A stretch of 64,000 nt of DNA, taken from Sphingomicrobium sp. (GTDB lineage: Bacteria > Pseudomonadota > Alphaproteobacteria > Sphingomonadales > Sphingomonadaceae). Location of the stretch: NCBI GenBank assembly GCA_025450755.1, contig JANWLR010000013.1, positions 1-64,000 of the forward strand, read 5' to 3'. The notes beneath the pieces are model-generated. The model saw nothing but the letters and a program-made list of their open reading frames with translations. It made no database searches and had not been told where the DNA came from. The position numbers and the translations under genes were made by a program. Of this stretch, positions 12,212-22,267 are shown piece after piece; the first letter of the stretch is position 1; every line of letters begins with the position of its first letter.

Positions 12212-13942
12212 TCAGTCCTTGCTTGAGTCTTGCTTCTTGGCTTCCTGCACGAACGGCAGCACCTCGGCCATGTTGGGCTCTCGGTTCATGTCCGGCGAAA
12301 CCCCCAGCATCGGCGCGATTCGGCTGACGGTTCGGCTAACCACCGGCGCAACGTTCCAGCCGGCGGTCGTAAAGCCATATGTTTCGGGCGTCGCCTTGGG
12401 TTCGTCGAGCATCACAACGATCACATAGCGCGGGTCGTCCATCGGGAACACACCAGCGAAGCTCGTGAGGTTGATGGTCTTGCTGTAGTGACCATCGATC
12501 AGCTTTTGTGCCGTGCCGGTCTTGCCGCCGATGCGGTAGCCGGGAGCATCGGCCTTCCTGCCGGTTCCCCTCATGACGACGAGGCGCAGCAACGAGCGCA
12601 TGCGATAGCTCGTATCCGCGGTAAACACGCGCCTGCCGGCGGCCAGTGGATGGCCGGGACCGATCTTCAGGATCGTCGGCGGATGATAGACGCCGCCATC
12701 AAACAGCGTCGCATAGCCCATCGCCAGCTGCAGCGGTGCAACCGCGATGCCCTGCCCAAAGCCAATCGTCATCGTTTCGAACGGACCCCACCTTGCACCG
12801 GGGGTGAGCGGACGACCTTTTTCCTTCAGCTCGATCTCAACCCTGTCGAGGAAGCCCATCTTCTTGAGCCAGGACTTTTGGCGCTCGGTGCCGAGCTGAT
12901 CGGCGATCTGGGCCATGCCGATGTTCGAGCTCTCCATCATGATTTCGGCGACAGAACACTGACGGCCAAACGGATGCGTATCGTGGATGAGATGGCCGTA
13001 GGCGGGAAGCACTTCTGGGCAGTTGTACATCTTCCCTGGACCCGACACGATTCCGCTATCCATCGCCATCGCCAGAGTGAACGGTTTAAATGTTGAACCA
13101 AGCTCAAAGACTCCAAGCGTTGCCCGGTTGAACATCTGGTCGGGCGTTCCCTGGCCCGGTGCGTTGGGGTTGAATGCGGGCATCGAGGTCATTGCGAGGA
13201 CTTCGCCCGTATGCACGTCCATGACGACGCCGGCGGCACCGATGGCAGAGAAATGCTGCATCGCGGCGCCGAGCTCCGCTTCCAGCGCCTGCTGGATTTT
13301 GCTGGAGATCGAAAGGACGAGCGGCTGTCCGCGGGTTTGTGCATTTGACAGATAGGCGTCGAAAGCGCGCTCGACGCCCGCACCGCCGCGACCGTCGATA
13401 TTGGTGAAACCGAGAACGTGCGCAGCAAGGGTCGTTTGCGGATAGAGGCGATCGGGTTCGCGGTCGATTGCAAGCCCAGGCTCGCCGATCGCGTTCACTG
13501 CCTCAACCAGTTCCGGCGAAGCCCGTCGCCGAAGATAGAAGAATGTCTTACCCGAGCGGAGCAGCGCGAAATATTGCTCGGCGCTATGTTCGGGCATGAG
13601 TCGGGCGAGCTTCTGGGCGAGTTCCAGCTTGTCGCCAATCACCTTGTTCGGGTGAATGGAGATGGTCCAGGCATCGATCGTCCGTGCGAGCGGCACCCCG
13701 TCGCGGTCGACGACATCGCCGCGTTCGGGAACAAATGCCGTCAACTCCTCCTTGCGGCCGGCGTGATCGCCGAACGCCGCAAGATAAAGAAGGCGGAGCG
13801 CGATGATTGCGACGATGCCGGCATAGACCAGCATTGCGAACATCAGGCGCTGGTGCATCAGCGCGAGTAGCTGCCGCCGCTGACCGACGAGTCGGAGCCG
13901 CTCGGGCCGTGGCGCGACGAGAGCGGGCGACGGTGCGTTCAT
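12212..13942 (-). CDS. ftsI: Peptidoglycan transpeptidase FtsI (PBP3)
   Basis: Transpeptidase motifs (ELGSTFKPFT, SSNIGM, IGGKTGTAQK). dcw position between murE and the ftsL-like gene. Confidence 0.95.
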   Translation of the reverse strand: MNAPSPALVAPRPERLRLVGQRRQLLALMHQRLMFAMLVYAGIVAIIALRLLYLAAFGDHAGRKEELTAFVPERGDVVDRDGVPLARTIDAWTISIHPNKVIGDKLELAQKLARLMPEHSAEQYFALLRSGKTFFYLRRRASPELVEAVNAIGEPGLAIDREPDRLYPQTTLAAHVLGFTNIDGRGGAGVERAFDAYLSNAQTRGQPLVLSISSKIQQALEAELGAAMQHFSAIGAAGVVMDVHTGEVLAMTSMPAFNPNAPGQGTPDQMFNRATLGVFELGSTFKPFTLAMAMDSGIVSGPGKMYNCPEVLPAYGHLIHDTHPFGRQCSVAEIMMESSNIGMAQIADQLGTERQKSWLKKMGFLDRVEIELKEKGRPLTPGARWGPFETMTIGFGQGIAVAPLQLAMGYATLFDGGVYHPPTILKIGPGHPLAAGRRVFTADTSYRMRSLLRLVVMRGTGRKADAPGYRIGGKTGTAQKLIDGHYSKTINLTSFAGVFPMDDPRYVIVVMLDEPKATPETYGFTTAGWNVAPVVSRTVSRIAPMLGVSPDMNREPNMAEVLPFVQEAKKQDSSKD

Positions 13943-14799
13943 CGTTCGGTGGCAGTGCCCTTCGAGTTGCCGGAATGCTTCGCCGGGAGCGGCGCAAGCG
14001 GGTCGACTTTCGCAAGCCGCACCGGCTTTGTCACCGGCTTAGCCGCCGCAATGATTGGCTTATCCACGGATTTCTTGACCGGAGCTTTCCGCATCGCAGC
14101 GCCCTCGCCTGCTCCCGCCGTTTTGGCCGGTCGCCTGGTGGTTTGGAGCATGATGGCAGGCGACTTCTCGCCAGGCTTCTTCGCGGTCCGATTGGCCAAT
14201 TCCACCGGCTTCTTCATTGGCTGGGCGGCCGCGAGGCCTGGCTTCCCCACCGACTTGCTTTTGGCCAGCTTAGCCGCAATTGCCGGCTTGTCGGTGGATC
14301 TGGCGGCCGCCACGGGCAATATGGCGGCCGTCTGCGCCAGGTCCTCGCGCGTTTCGGTTTTCAAACTCGCTTCGTGAAGCAATGCTCTGGGCGACGACGG
14401 GGCAGCGGACACCGAAGCGTTCGTCTGCTCTACGTCGAGCTCCTTTTGTGGCTCCGGCGCTGGGGCCGAGGCCAGCACGACCGGTGCCTGGAAGTCTAGC
14501 TTGCGCTCAGGCTGCGCCAGCTGGGCGAGCTCGAAGCTTCCTTTGAGAATCTGGTCGGCAGCAGGCGCCGACAATGCGAACGCTCCCGCGTTCCATCGCT
14601 CAAGTTGCGACAGACGGCCGCGCGTTCCGATCTCCGTCTGAAGAACGCGCATGTCGCGCTGCGCAACGACGATTTTGCTTTCGACATCCTCAAGCGCGGC
14701 GCGCTCCGAAGCGACGCGAAGCGAGACGAGGTAGCAGCTCAGCGCCGCTCCAGCGCAGCTGGCGACCATGAAGACAGAGCGGAAGCTGCGGCTACTCAT
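13939..14799 (-). CDS. FtsL-like division protein with long Lys/Pro/Ala-rich C-terminal extension
   Basis: 286 aa; N-terminal TM plus short coiled coil ([45 protein letters not shown]). It sits in the canonical ftsL slot between rsmH and ftsI, with ATGA overlaps on both sides. Confidence 0.75.
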   Translation of the reverse strand: MSSRSFRSVFMVASCAGAALSCYLVSLRVASERAALEDVESKIVVAQRDMRVLQTEIGTRGRLSQLERWNAGAFALSAPAADQILKGSFELAQLAQPERKLDFQAPVVLASAPAPEPQKELDVEQTNASVSAAPSSPRALLHEASLKTETREDLAQTAAILPVAAARSTDKPAIAAKLAKSKSVGKPGLAAAQPMKKPVELANRTAKKPGEKSPAIMLQTTRRPAKTAGAGEGAAMRKAPVKKSVDKPIIAAAKPVTKPVRLAKVDPLAPLPAKHSGNSKGTATER

Positions 14800-15764
14800 T
14801 GCAGGCGTTCCCTGGAAGTGCGGTTGCGGGGCGGGGCTGAGGTACGGGTCGCTGACCGAAGCCGAGCCGAGCGCGAGCGCGGGTTGGCTGCGAGTTCGGC
14901 CGCAGACGGGGAAACGGGCTTGGCGACTCGCTCGAAGGTCGGGGCGTCGGGCTCGGTCAGGACGGGACGATGACGCGATCCCGCCGGCATCGCTCCGCTG
15001 CGCTCACGCAAGAACCGCTTCACGATGCGATCCTCGAGGCTGTGGAAGGTCACGACAGCAAGCCGGCCGCCTGGCTTCAGCGCCCGCTCTGCGGCTTGGA
15101 GACCCTCTTCGAGTTCGTCGAGTTCGGCGTTCAAATGGATTCGGATGGCCTGAAACGTGCGCGTCGCCGGATCGCTTTTCTGTCCAGCGCGAAATCCCGC
15201 AGCCCTGCGCACGATCGCGGCGAGTTCGGCGGTGCGTTCGACGGGACGCGCGGCAACGATTGCGCGGGCGATCGCCCGGGCGCGCGGCTCCTCCCCATAG
15301 TCGCGCAGGACCCGGGCGATCTCGGCCTCCCCGGCCGTATTCAGGAACTCGGCGGCGGTCAGCCCGGAGCGGCTCATGCGCATGTCGAGCGGGCCGTCCG
15401 CCTGGAACGAAAAGCCGCGCTCGGCGCGGTCGAGCTGCATCGAGCTGACCCCGATATCCAGCGCGATCGCATCGACCAGACCGATGCCGCGCTCGGCGAG
15501 CACCCGGTCCATCTGGCTGAAATTGTCCTGGATGAGCTCCAGGCGCGGGTCCGGGACGAGTGACCTTCCCGCTTCGATCGCATCGGGGTCCCGATCGAAG
15601 CCCAACACTCGTCCCGCCCCCGCAACGAGCATGGCGCGCGTGTAACCGCCTGCTCCAAATGTTCCGTCCACGACCGTCTCGCCGCCATGGAGTTGAAGCG
15701 CGGCGACGACGTCGCTGACCAGCACCGGCACATGTGGGGCCGTCTTGGCGCCGGTGCTGGTCAT
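14796..15764 (-). CDS. rsmH: 16S rRNA (cytosine(1402)-N(4))-methyltransferase
   Basis: [39 protein letters not shown]...[28 protein letters not shown]. The start at 15764 ([10 protein letters not shown]) gives ATGA overlap with mraZ; the 495-aa ORF call is over-extended. Confidence 0.95.
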   Translation of the reverse strand: MTSTGAKTAPHVPVLVSDVVAALQLHGGETVVDGTFGAGGYTRAMLVAGAGRVLGFDRDPDAIEAGRSLVPDPRLELIQDNFSQMDRVLAERGIGLVDAIALDIGVSSMQLDRAERGFSFQADGPLDMRMSRSGLTAAEFLNTAGEAEIARVLRDYGEEPRARAIARAIVAARPVERTAELAAIVRRAAGFRAGQKSDPATRTFQAIRIHLNAELDELEEGLQAAERALKPGGRLAVVTFHSLEDRIVKRFLRERSGAMPAGSRHRPVLTEPDAPTFERVAKPVSPSAAELAANPRSRSARLRSATRTSAPPRNRTSRERLQ

Positions 15765-16255
15765 GACTGGCCTCGTTCTTCGAGGCGGAAACGGGCGACG
15801 TCCTTGAGGTCCTCGGGGATGCGGGCATCCTTGAGGAGCAGTTCGGGGTTCCAGATCTGGAATGTCTCTCCCGTGCCGAGGAAAAGGGCGAGTTCGCCGA
15901 TCTGACCTTTGCGGCGCATCATCGGGGGCATGAGGATGCGGCCGGAACTGTCGTAGGGAACTTCCTCCGTCGCGGCGAAGGCCATCAGGTTGCGCTGCTG
16001 ATATTCGAGCTGAGCTTCGGGGCTGGTCTCTTCTTTTTCGAGCAGTCGCTCGAGCTTGGCATGCTTCAGCGCAGCATATGCAGGGTCGTAAGCGCTGAGA
16101 CAGGGGAAAGCCTCGTGCTTTGCAAGGACGATGGTGCGGGCGTCGCCGCGGCGCTCGATGACACCGCGAAGGAATGCAGGAATGGACACGCGGCCCTTTG
16201 CATCGACCGCGTTCAAAGCGCTGCCCTGAAACAGATGCTCTAGCGCCACGCCCAA
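15761..16255 (-). CDS. mraZ: Transcriptional regulator MraZ
   Basis: Two AbrB-like halves ([25 protein letters not shown] ... [24 protein letters not shown]). First gene of the dcw cluster. Confidence 0.95.
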   Translation of the reverse strand: MGVALEHLFQGSALNAVDAKGRVSIPAFLRGVIERRGDARTIVLAKHEAFPCLSAYDPAYAALKHAKLERLLEKEETSPEAQLEYQQRNLMAFAATEEVPYDSSGRILMPPMMRRKGQIGELALFLGTGETFQIWNPELLLKDARIPEDLKDVARFRLEERGQS

Positions 16256-16385
16256 ACACTCCCCGTTCGAGCGCGCGAGCCATCCTTCACGAGTGCGAAC
16301 CGTCGCTCGCGCCGCGTTCAGGTTCGAATCAAAGGGTTAGCCCCCGCGCTCCAGACATGTTGGTAACTCAACAGGTCACGGGATA

Positions 16386-16454
16386 CAATGGGATTTAATG
16401 GTTTGAAATGGGTTTTTATGGATTTTAGGCGGATTTCTGCGGTTTTCGAATGGA
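16386..16454 (-). promoter_or_regulatory. Putative MraZ-binding repeat array upstream of mraZ
   Basis: The + strand reads ATGGGATTTA ATGGTTTGAA ATGGGTTTTT ATGGATTTTA GGCGGATTTC TGCGG, TGG/CGG cores spaced exactly 10 bp. It lies 130-200 bp upstream of the mraZ start. E. coli-type MraZ boxes are TGGGN repeats with 5-bp spacers. Confidence 0.6.
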
Positions 16455-16521
16455 GTCTCGCGCGTTTTTCGCCTTCCGTTCTTGCACTTCTTGCCTGTGG
16501 ATAAGTCTGTGACTGAGCGAA

Positions 16522-17247
16522 TCACCGCTCGAGCTCGGCAAGCTCGGCGAGGAGTCCATCGATATTGTGCGACGCTCGGGGGCCGAGTCGATCAGCATCG
16601 AGAAAATCGGCGTCGGCGACGATGATGACTTCTCCTGCGCTGATGCGGCAACGGGCGACCAGTCGATCGCCGGTTATGGAGCATCTTCCGGAGAGCGATC
16701 CAGGCGAAAGCGTGAAGATATTGAAGCCGCCGACCTTGCGGACTGCGGGACCTCTCTCGTCCGGTGCGTCGAGCTTCAAGCCCCAATGTGCAAGAAGGCC
16801 GGTGTCCATGAACATCGGCGGCGGTCGCAGCGGATCACCGAGCGGACGCTGGCTCGGCCATTCGAGAAGAGGATCGGCAAGCAAGAGGACGCGCCCTCCG
16901 CGCCGAACCCAGTCATCGAGCGCGACGAGATCTTCCGCCGGCTGTGCCTGGGGGTGCGCCATCAGCAACAAGCCGCCCTTGGCAAGCTCCCGCGGGTCGG
17001 TGACGCTTATCGGCACCAGCCTGTAGCGCGTCTCCAGCCGTTTCACCGCGGGCGAGCCGCCGCCGAGCGAAAAGCCTTCGCTGAACAACAGCGGCAGGCT
17101 GGTGAGCAGGAGCAGCGAGGGTCGTTCGCTTGGCGGACGGGGCGGCAAGGCGGAAGGTCCCCGCCTCGAAAGACCGGCGATGAGCAGGCCAGCTGCGACT
17201 GCTGCAATGAGAACGAATTGCAGCGCGCGACTGCGCGCGGGCATCAT
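16522..17247 (-). CDS. Uncharacterised membrane-anchored protein, GldG/ABC-type uncharacterised-like domain
   Basis: 241 aa; N-terminal TM, then LLLLTSLPLLFSEGFSLGGGSPAVKRLETRYRLVPIS...ALDDWVRRGGRVLLLADPLLEWPS...EVIIVADADFLD, resembling GldG/DUF4350-like ThuA-fold proteins. Confidence 0.6.
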   Translation of the reverse strand: MMPARSRALQFVLIAAVAAGLLIAGLSRRGPSALPPRPPSERPSLLLLTSLPLLFSEGFSLGGGSPAVKRLETRYRLVPISVTDPRELAKGGLLLMAHPQAQPAEDLVALDDWVRRGGRVLLLADPLLEWPSQRPLGDPLRPPPMFMDTGLLAHWGLKLDAPDERGPAVRKVGGFNIFTLSPGSLSGRCSITGDRLVARCRISAGEVIIVADADFLDADRLGPRASHNIDGLLAELAELER

Positions 17248-17483
17248 TTGTTGCTGCTGTTGTTCGTACTGTTATTTGCGCTCTCCGAAGCGCCGGGCGC
17301 GACCCCCATTTCGGCAAGCGGCTCGCTCGGTTCGTTCTCAGTCGCTTGCACGGCCGCGTTGTTGACATTGTCGCGGCTCGACCGGCTGACAACCGAGCCC
17401 AGCAATACGAGAAGAAATGCGATTGCGAGGCCCGTCAAACCGATGCGGATGCGCTGTGCGCTGCTGCCAACCTGGTAGGGCAT
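17244..17483 (-). CDS. Small single-TM hypothetical protein with Asn-rich tail
   Basis: 79 aa, one TM (IGLTGLAIAFLLVLLGSVV), Asn-rich C-terminus. ATGA overlap with the downstream GldG-like gene. Confidence 0.55.
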   Translation of the reverse strand: MPYQVGSSAQRIRIGLTGLAIAFLLVLLGSVVSRSSRDNVNNAAVQATENEPSEPLAEMGVAPGASESANNSTNNSSNK

Positions 17484-17569
17484 GCTCGTCGACGAAGCTA
17501 TGTCCCAGTTCGATAATATGCAAGGACGTGGCCTTGACGCCGCGGGCCGAGGTGGTGAAGGGGCGCAAT

Positions 17570-17956
17570 ATGACTCGCACCTATCTGCTCTTCACGCTTG
17601 CTGCGGCCGCAGCGCTAGCCGGCTGCAACAAGGAAAGTCACACGATTGTCGCCGGCGGACCTCCAGGTGACGACACGAACGTCGCGGCGACGACTCCGGT
17701 CGCACTGCCGCCATCGATTACCGCGAGCAAGATCTATCGCTGCGCCGACAACGCCGTCGTCTATGTCGATTATCTTTCCGACAATAAGACGGCGAACGTT
17801 CGCACGGAGAAGGGCGGAAGCCCGACGCAGGTGGTAGCGCCGCAAGCCGGTCAGCCGATGACCGCAGCTGGCGGCTATTCGGTCGACGGCACAGCGGCGG
17901 CCTCCTCGGCGAAGATCGCGGTCCCGGGACACCCGGCACAAAGCTGCAAGGCTTAA
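17570..17956 (+). CDS. Hypothetical lipoprotein
   Basis: MTRTYLLFTLAAAAALAGCNKESHT, lipobox LAGC. 128 aa from the ATG at 17570. Confidence 0.7.
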   Translation: MTRTYLLFTLAAAAALAGCNKESHTIVAGGPPGDDTNVAATTPVALPPSITASKIYRCADNAVVYVDYLSDNKTANVRTEKGGSPTQVVAPQAGQPMTAAGGYSVDGTAAASSAKIAVPGHPAQSCKA

Positions 17957-17979
17957 CTCCTAACCACGTGACAGGTTCT

Positions 17980-18006
17980 CCTGCGGTGTTTGAGCAAGGC
18001 CGCAGG
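17980..18006 (+). terminator. Inverted repeat after lipoprotein gene (weak terminator candidate)
   Basis: CCTGCGG-N13-CCGCAGG just after the 17956 stop; no clear T-tract. Confidence 0.3.
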
Positions 18007-18017
18007 AAGCCGATTTC

Positions 18018-19688
18018 ATGACCATAAGCATGAGCATAAGCAGGCGCAGCTTTGCTGGCGGCGCCCTGTCGCTTGCTGCAACCAGCCAGCTCGCCGTTCC
18101 AGTTCTCGCCGAGGGCAGTTCGCGAATCGGGTCCGCAATCGCCGCGATTCGCGCTTATGGCGAGGAGCACCGGACATATTTCAACCTTCCGGGGATGACG
18201 CTTGGTCTGGTGACACTTAACGGCGAGCGCACAATCTTGAATTTTGGCGACGCAAATGCCGACTCCAAAACGCCGATTGGACCTGGGACACTTTTTCAGG
18301 TCGGCTCGATCAGCAAGCTGATGGTCGCCGCGGTGCTCCACCAGCTCGTCGCTGAAGGCCGATTCAAACTTACCGATCCCGTTAGCTTAATCTTGCCAGA
18401 GGCCCCGCTTCCCGCCGGCAACCGGATTGAGGTCCATCACCTCCTCGACCATGTCGCGGGACTGCCTTCCGACACGCCGATGTTTGCGCCTGGCGGGCTT
18501 TGGGCCGCCTACGCGCCGGGCGTCCATTGGCACTATTCGAATACGGGGTATGAAATACTCGGCAAGCTTGCCGAACATGTCTCGGGAAAGCCGCTTCGCC
18601 AGCTCCTGGCCGAGCGCATCTTCTCGCCGCTCAAGATGAGCCGTTCGCGCGGCGCAATCCTCGGCGCCGATCGGCTGCTCTATGCGCAAGGTTACGAAGC
18701 CGCGGATGCGTTTGCCGCTTATGCCCGGGGAGTGCCGCTTGCTCCAGCGCCATGGGTCGACGTGACCGTCGGTGCGGGATGCGTCGCCTCGACCGCAGAT
18801 GACATGATGTCCTTGCTGCTGAGCCTTGCAAATGCAGTGCAGGGACGCGGCGGCCTTGGCCTTCCGCCAGAGCGGGCGCGGATTTTCGCGACTCATGCTG
18901 TCCCGAGCGACACAGCCGGGATGACGTACGGCAATGGATTGATGCATGTCGGAGAGGCTGGCCGCGCCTATCTTCATCACACCGGCGGGATGATCTCCTT
19001 CTCATCATCCTTCCACGTCGATGTCGCCAGCGGAGTTGGCGCATTCGCAAGCTCGACCATCAGCGCGTTTGCCGAATATCGGCCGCGGCTGCTAACTCGC
19101 TTTGCGGTCGATGCACTGACAAATGCCTTGGGCGGCCGACCGCTTCCAGCTGCGCCGTCGCTCCAGGCTCCGCTTGCGAATCCCGCATCATATGTCGGGC
19201 GCTATTCGGGCCCGACGGGGACATTCGAAGTGCGGCTGGGAACACCGCTGGTGATTGCCGCAAGCGGGCAGTCCGCGTCGCTCGAACCTGTCGCCGACGA
19301 GGTGTTCCGGACGACGCACCCTTCGTTCCGCGCGTTCAGCTTGATGTTCGAGCGCAGCGGCGGCGCGGTCGCGCGCGCCTTGTTCGGGCCCGAGACATAT
19401 CTGCGCGACGGTGTCGGCGGTACGATCCCGGGTTCGGACCCGGCGCTCGCGAAACTCGCGGGTCGGTACATCAACGACAATCCGTGGTTCGGCCCGGCGC
19501 AGGTGGTCGAGCGCGGAGGCAAGCTTTGGATCGGTACCGAGACGCAAATGACTCCGATCGGACCCAATCTGTGGCGCGTCGGCAAGGAGAGCTGGTCGCC
19601 CGAACGCGGCGCTTTTGCCGATCCGATCGACGGCCGACCGCAGACATTCGTCTTCTCCGGCGTGAGATACTCGCGCCACCAAGTCTAG
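18018..19688 (+). CDS. Serine hydrolase, beta-lactamase family (class C-like)
   Basis: Tat/Sec-like N-terminus (SRRSFAGGALSL), FQVGSISKLMVAAVL (SxxK), YSNTGYEILG (YxN), HTGG. 556 aa. Confidence 0.88.
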   Translation: MTISMSISRRSFAGGALSLAATSQLAVPVLAEGSSRIGSAIAAIRAYGEEHRTYFNLPGMTLGLVTLNGERTILNFGDANADSKTPIGPGTLFQVGSISKLMVAAVLHQLVAEGRFKLTDPVSLILPEAPLPAGNRIEVHHLLDHVAGLPSDTPMFAPGGLWAAYAPGVHWHYSNTGYEILGKLAEHVSGKPLRQLLAERIFSPLKMSRSRGAILGADRLLYAQGYEAADAFAAYARGVPLAPAPWVDVTVGAGCVASTADDMMSLLLSLANAVQGRGGLGLPPERARIFATHAVPSDTAGMTYGNGLMHVGEAGRAYLHHTGGMISFSSSFHVDVASGVGAFASSTISAFAEYRPRLLTRFAVDALTNALGGRPLPAAPSLQAPLANPASYVGRYSGPTGTFEVRLGTPLVIAASGQSASLEPVADEVFRTTHPSFRAFSLMFERSGGAVARALFGPETYLRDGVGGTIPGSDPALAKLAGRYINDNPWFGPAQVVERGGKLWIGTETQMTPIGPNLWRVGKESWSPERGAFADPIDGRPQTFVFSGVRYSRHQV

Positions 19689-19721
19689 GCGGGCGCTTTG
19701 GAGGCGGCTAGGAGCGCCGCG

Positions 19722-21944
19722 ATGGATGTCCTCGAAGCTCCGCGCATCACGCCCGAGATCGTCGCCGAACACGGCCTTTCCCCCGACGAATATGATCGAA
19801 TCCTAAAGGCGCTCGGCCGCGAGCCGAACCTGCTCGAGCTTGGCATCTTCTCGGTCATGTGGTCGGAGCATTGCAGCTACAAAAGCTCGCGCGTCCACCT
19901 GAAGAAGCTGCCCACTTGCGCTCCGTGGGTGATCCAGGGGCCGGGCGAAAATGCCGGCGTGATCGACATCGGCGACGGCGATGCGGCGATCTTCAAGATG
20001 GAGAGCCACAACCACCCGTCGTATATCGAGCCCTACCAAGGCGCTGCGACGGGCGTCGGCGGCATCCTGCGCGACGTCTTCACGATGGGCGCACGGCCGG
20101 TCGCGAACATGAATGCACTGCGATTCGGCCGGCCCGATCACCCCAAGACTCGGCATCTTGTCGCGGGCGTGGTTGCGGGCATCGGCGGCTATGGCAATTG
20201 CGTCGGAGTCCCGACCGTCGGCGGCGAGGTCAATTTCGATTCGGCCTATGACGGCAACATCCTCGTCAACGCCATGACCGTCGGCGTCGCCAAGACCGAC
20301 AAGATCTTCTATTCGGCGGCGTCGGGCGTCGGGAACCCAATCGTCTATGTCGGATCCAAGACCGGCCGCGACGGAATCCACGGCGCGACGATGGCCAGCG
20401 CGAATTTCGGCGGGGACAGCGAGGAAAAGCGCCCGACCGTCCAGGTCGGCGACCCGTTCACCGAGAAATTGCTGATCGAGGCCTGCCTCGAACTGATGGC
20501 GACCGACGCGATCGTCGCCATCCAGGACATGGGCGCGGCGGGGCTGACCAGCTCCTCGGTCGAGATGGCCTCGAAGGGCGGCGCCGGAATCCGGCTCGAC
20601 ATGAACAAGGTGCCGTGCCGCGAAGAGGGCATGACGCCCTACGAGATGATGCTCTCCGAAAGCCAGGAGCGCATGCTGATGGTGCTCAAGCCCGGCCGCG
20701 AGGCCGAGGCAGAAGCAATCTTCAGAAAGTGGGAGCTGGATTTCGCAGTGATCGGCGAGGTCACCGACAGCGGCCACATGATGCTTGAGTTCGAGGGCGA
20801 AATGGTGTGCGACATTCCACTCGGTCCGCTGGCGGACGAGGCGCCCTGCTACGAGCGACCTTATGCCATCCCGAAGGCGCCCGAGCCGCTGACGGATATC
20901 CCAGAGAGTAAGGACATCGTCGCGGACCTCTTAAAGCTGATGGGCTCGCCCAACCTCGCGAGCCGGCGCTGGGTATGGGAGCAGTATGATCAATCGGTCG
21001 GCGCCGACACCGTCCAGTGCCCGGGTGGTGACGCCGCGGTCGTGCGCGTGCACGGATCGAAGAAGGCGCTGGCGATCACCACCGATTGCACGCCGCGCTA
21101 TTGCTACGCCGACCCTTATGAAGGCGGGAAGCAGGCGGTCGCCGAGGCCTACCGCAATCTTTGCGCCGTGGGCGCAAAGCCGCTCGCGATCACCAACTGC
21201 CTGAACTTCGGCAACCCGCAACGCCCCGAGATCATGGGGCAGTTCGTCGGGTGCGTCGAAGGCATGGCCGAAGCCTGCCGAGCGCTCGACTTTCCGGTCG
21301 TGAGCGGGAATGTAAGTCTCTACAACGAGACCAAGAACGAGGATGGAAGCAGCCTTGCGATCCTGCCCACGCCGGCGATCGGCGGCGTCGGTCTGCTCGA
21401 GGATTGGGAGAACAGCGCAACGCTCCGATTCAAGGCCGAGGGGCAAGCCATATATCTCGTCGGCGATCACAACGGCCATCTCGACCAGTCACTCTGGCTT
21501 CGAGAGATCGCCGCCAAATGTGACGGACCACCCCCTCGAATAGATCTCGTCAGGGAGGCGGAAACAGGAAAGCTCATTCGCTCGCTAGTCGCTGCATGCG
21601 GTGTAACCGCTGTTCATGATGTCTCGGATGGGGGCCTCTTGGTGGCGCTCGCTGAAATGGCGCTTGCCGGTGGCATAGGCGCAACGTTGGAATTCGAAAG
21701 AAATTTGCCGATCCACCATTGGGCTTTTGGTGAGGATCAGGGTCTGTACGTGATCACGACCAATGATGAGACAGAATTGCAGCATCGTCTCGGCCAGTCT
21801 TTTGCAGCTTTCCGCCGGATCGGTGCCACTGGCGGTGATTCAATCCGCTTAGCTCAAGGTGAAGTCCCCCTCGCCGACCTTCGCGCCGCACATGAGGGGT
21901 TCTTCCCCAAGCTGATGGGAAGCGAGCTGACGCCGGAATTCTAG
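19722..21944 (+). CDS. purL: Phosphoribosylformylglycinamidine synthase subunit PurL
   Basis: [41 protein letters not shown]...[32 protein letters not shown] starts at 19698; [14 protein letters not shown] at 19722 is preferred. Confidence 0.96.
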   Translation: MDVLEAPRITPEIVAEHGLSPDEYDRILKALGREPNLLELGIFSVMWSEHCSYKSSRVHLKKLPTCAPWVIQGPGENAGVIDIGDGDAAIFKMESHNHPSYIEPYQGAATGVGGILRDVFTMGARPVANMNALRFGRPDHPKTRHLVAGVVAGIGGYGNCVGVPTVGGEVNFDSAYDGNILVNAMTVGVAKTDKIFYSAASGVGNPIVYVGSKTGRDGIHGATMASANFGGDSEEKRPTVQVGDPFTEKLLIEACLELMATDAIVAIQDMGAAGLTSSSVEMASKGGAGIRLDMNKVPCREEGMTPYEMMLSESQERMLMVLKPGREAEAEAIFRKWELDFAVIGEVTDSGHMMLEFEGEMVCDIPLGPLADEAPCYERPYAIPKAPEPLTDIPESKDIVADLLKLMGSPNLASRRWVWEQYDQSVGADTVQCPGGDAAVVRVHGSKKALAITTDCTPRYCYADPYEGGKQAVAEAYRNLCAVGAKPLAITNCLNFGNPQRPEIMGQFVGCVEGMAEACRALDFPVVSGNVSLYNETKNEDGSSLAILPTPAIGGVGLLEDWENSATLRFKAEGQAIYLVGDHNGHLDQSLWLREIAAKCDGPPPRIDLVREAETGKLIRSLVAACGVTAVHDVSDGGLLVALAEMALAGGIGATLEFERNLPIHHWAFGEDQGLYVITTNDETELQHRLGQSFAAFRRIGATGGDSIRLAQGEVPLADLRAAHEGFFPKLMGSELTPEF

Positions 21945-22025
21945 CACTGGAGTTGGTCCTCCCTGCTGCGCAGCAATGGCGAAAGGGCCGCGCAACTGAG
22001 ATTGCGTGGTGGAGGGCTCGAATGA

Positions 22026-22225
22026 GCTCTGCCAGCCACAAGGTTTACGAAGAATGCTCGCCGGCTTTGGAGCGAACTCCAGCTGCCGGAAAAGCTGCTG
22101 TGGGTGCGATTGCGCGGAGCGAACGAGCGGCGGGGAGCATCCGATCGGATCTTTACGGGGCTCGGCTTTCTACTATCCGGCGGCGAAGCCTTCGATCGAA
22201 GCGGATGGGGTGGCGCATGACGCAT
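22026..22225 (+). pseudogene. Frameshifted remnant of a DUF559 (VSR-like endonuclease domain) gene
   Basis: One frame reads FTKNARRLWSELQLPEKLLWVRLRG, and another reads EHPIGSL...FYYPAAKPSIEADGVAHD. Together they match the order of DUF559 motifs (AEKLLWxxLRG ... HPIGPYxxDFYxPxxKLxIEIDGxxH) but not in a single ORF. Confidence 0.55.
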
Positions 22226-22267
22226 ATTCGCGTTCGTGGCGCGGCGCTATCTCGCGCCGCAGCAGCG

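Noticed and set aside
15765-16283. N-terminal extension of rsmH (495-aa ORF)
   Set aside because: It covers mraZ out of frame; the RsmH homologous region begins at 15764.
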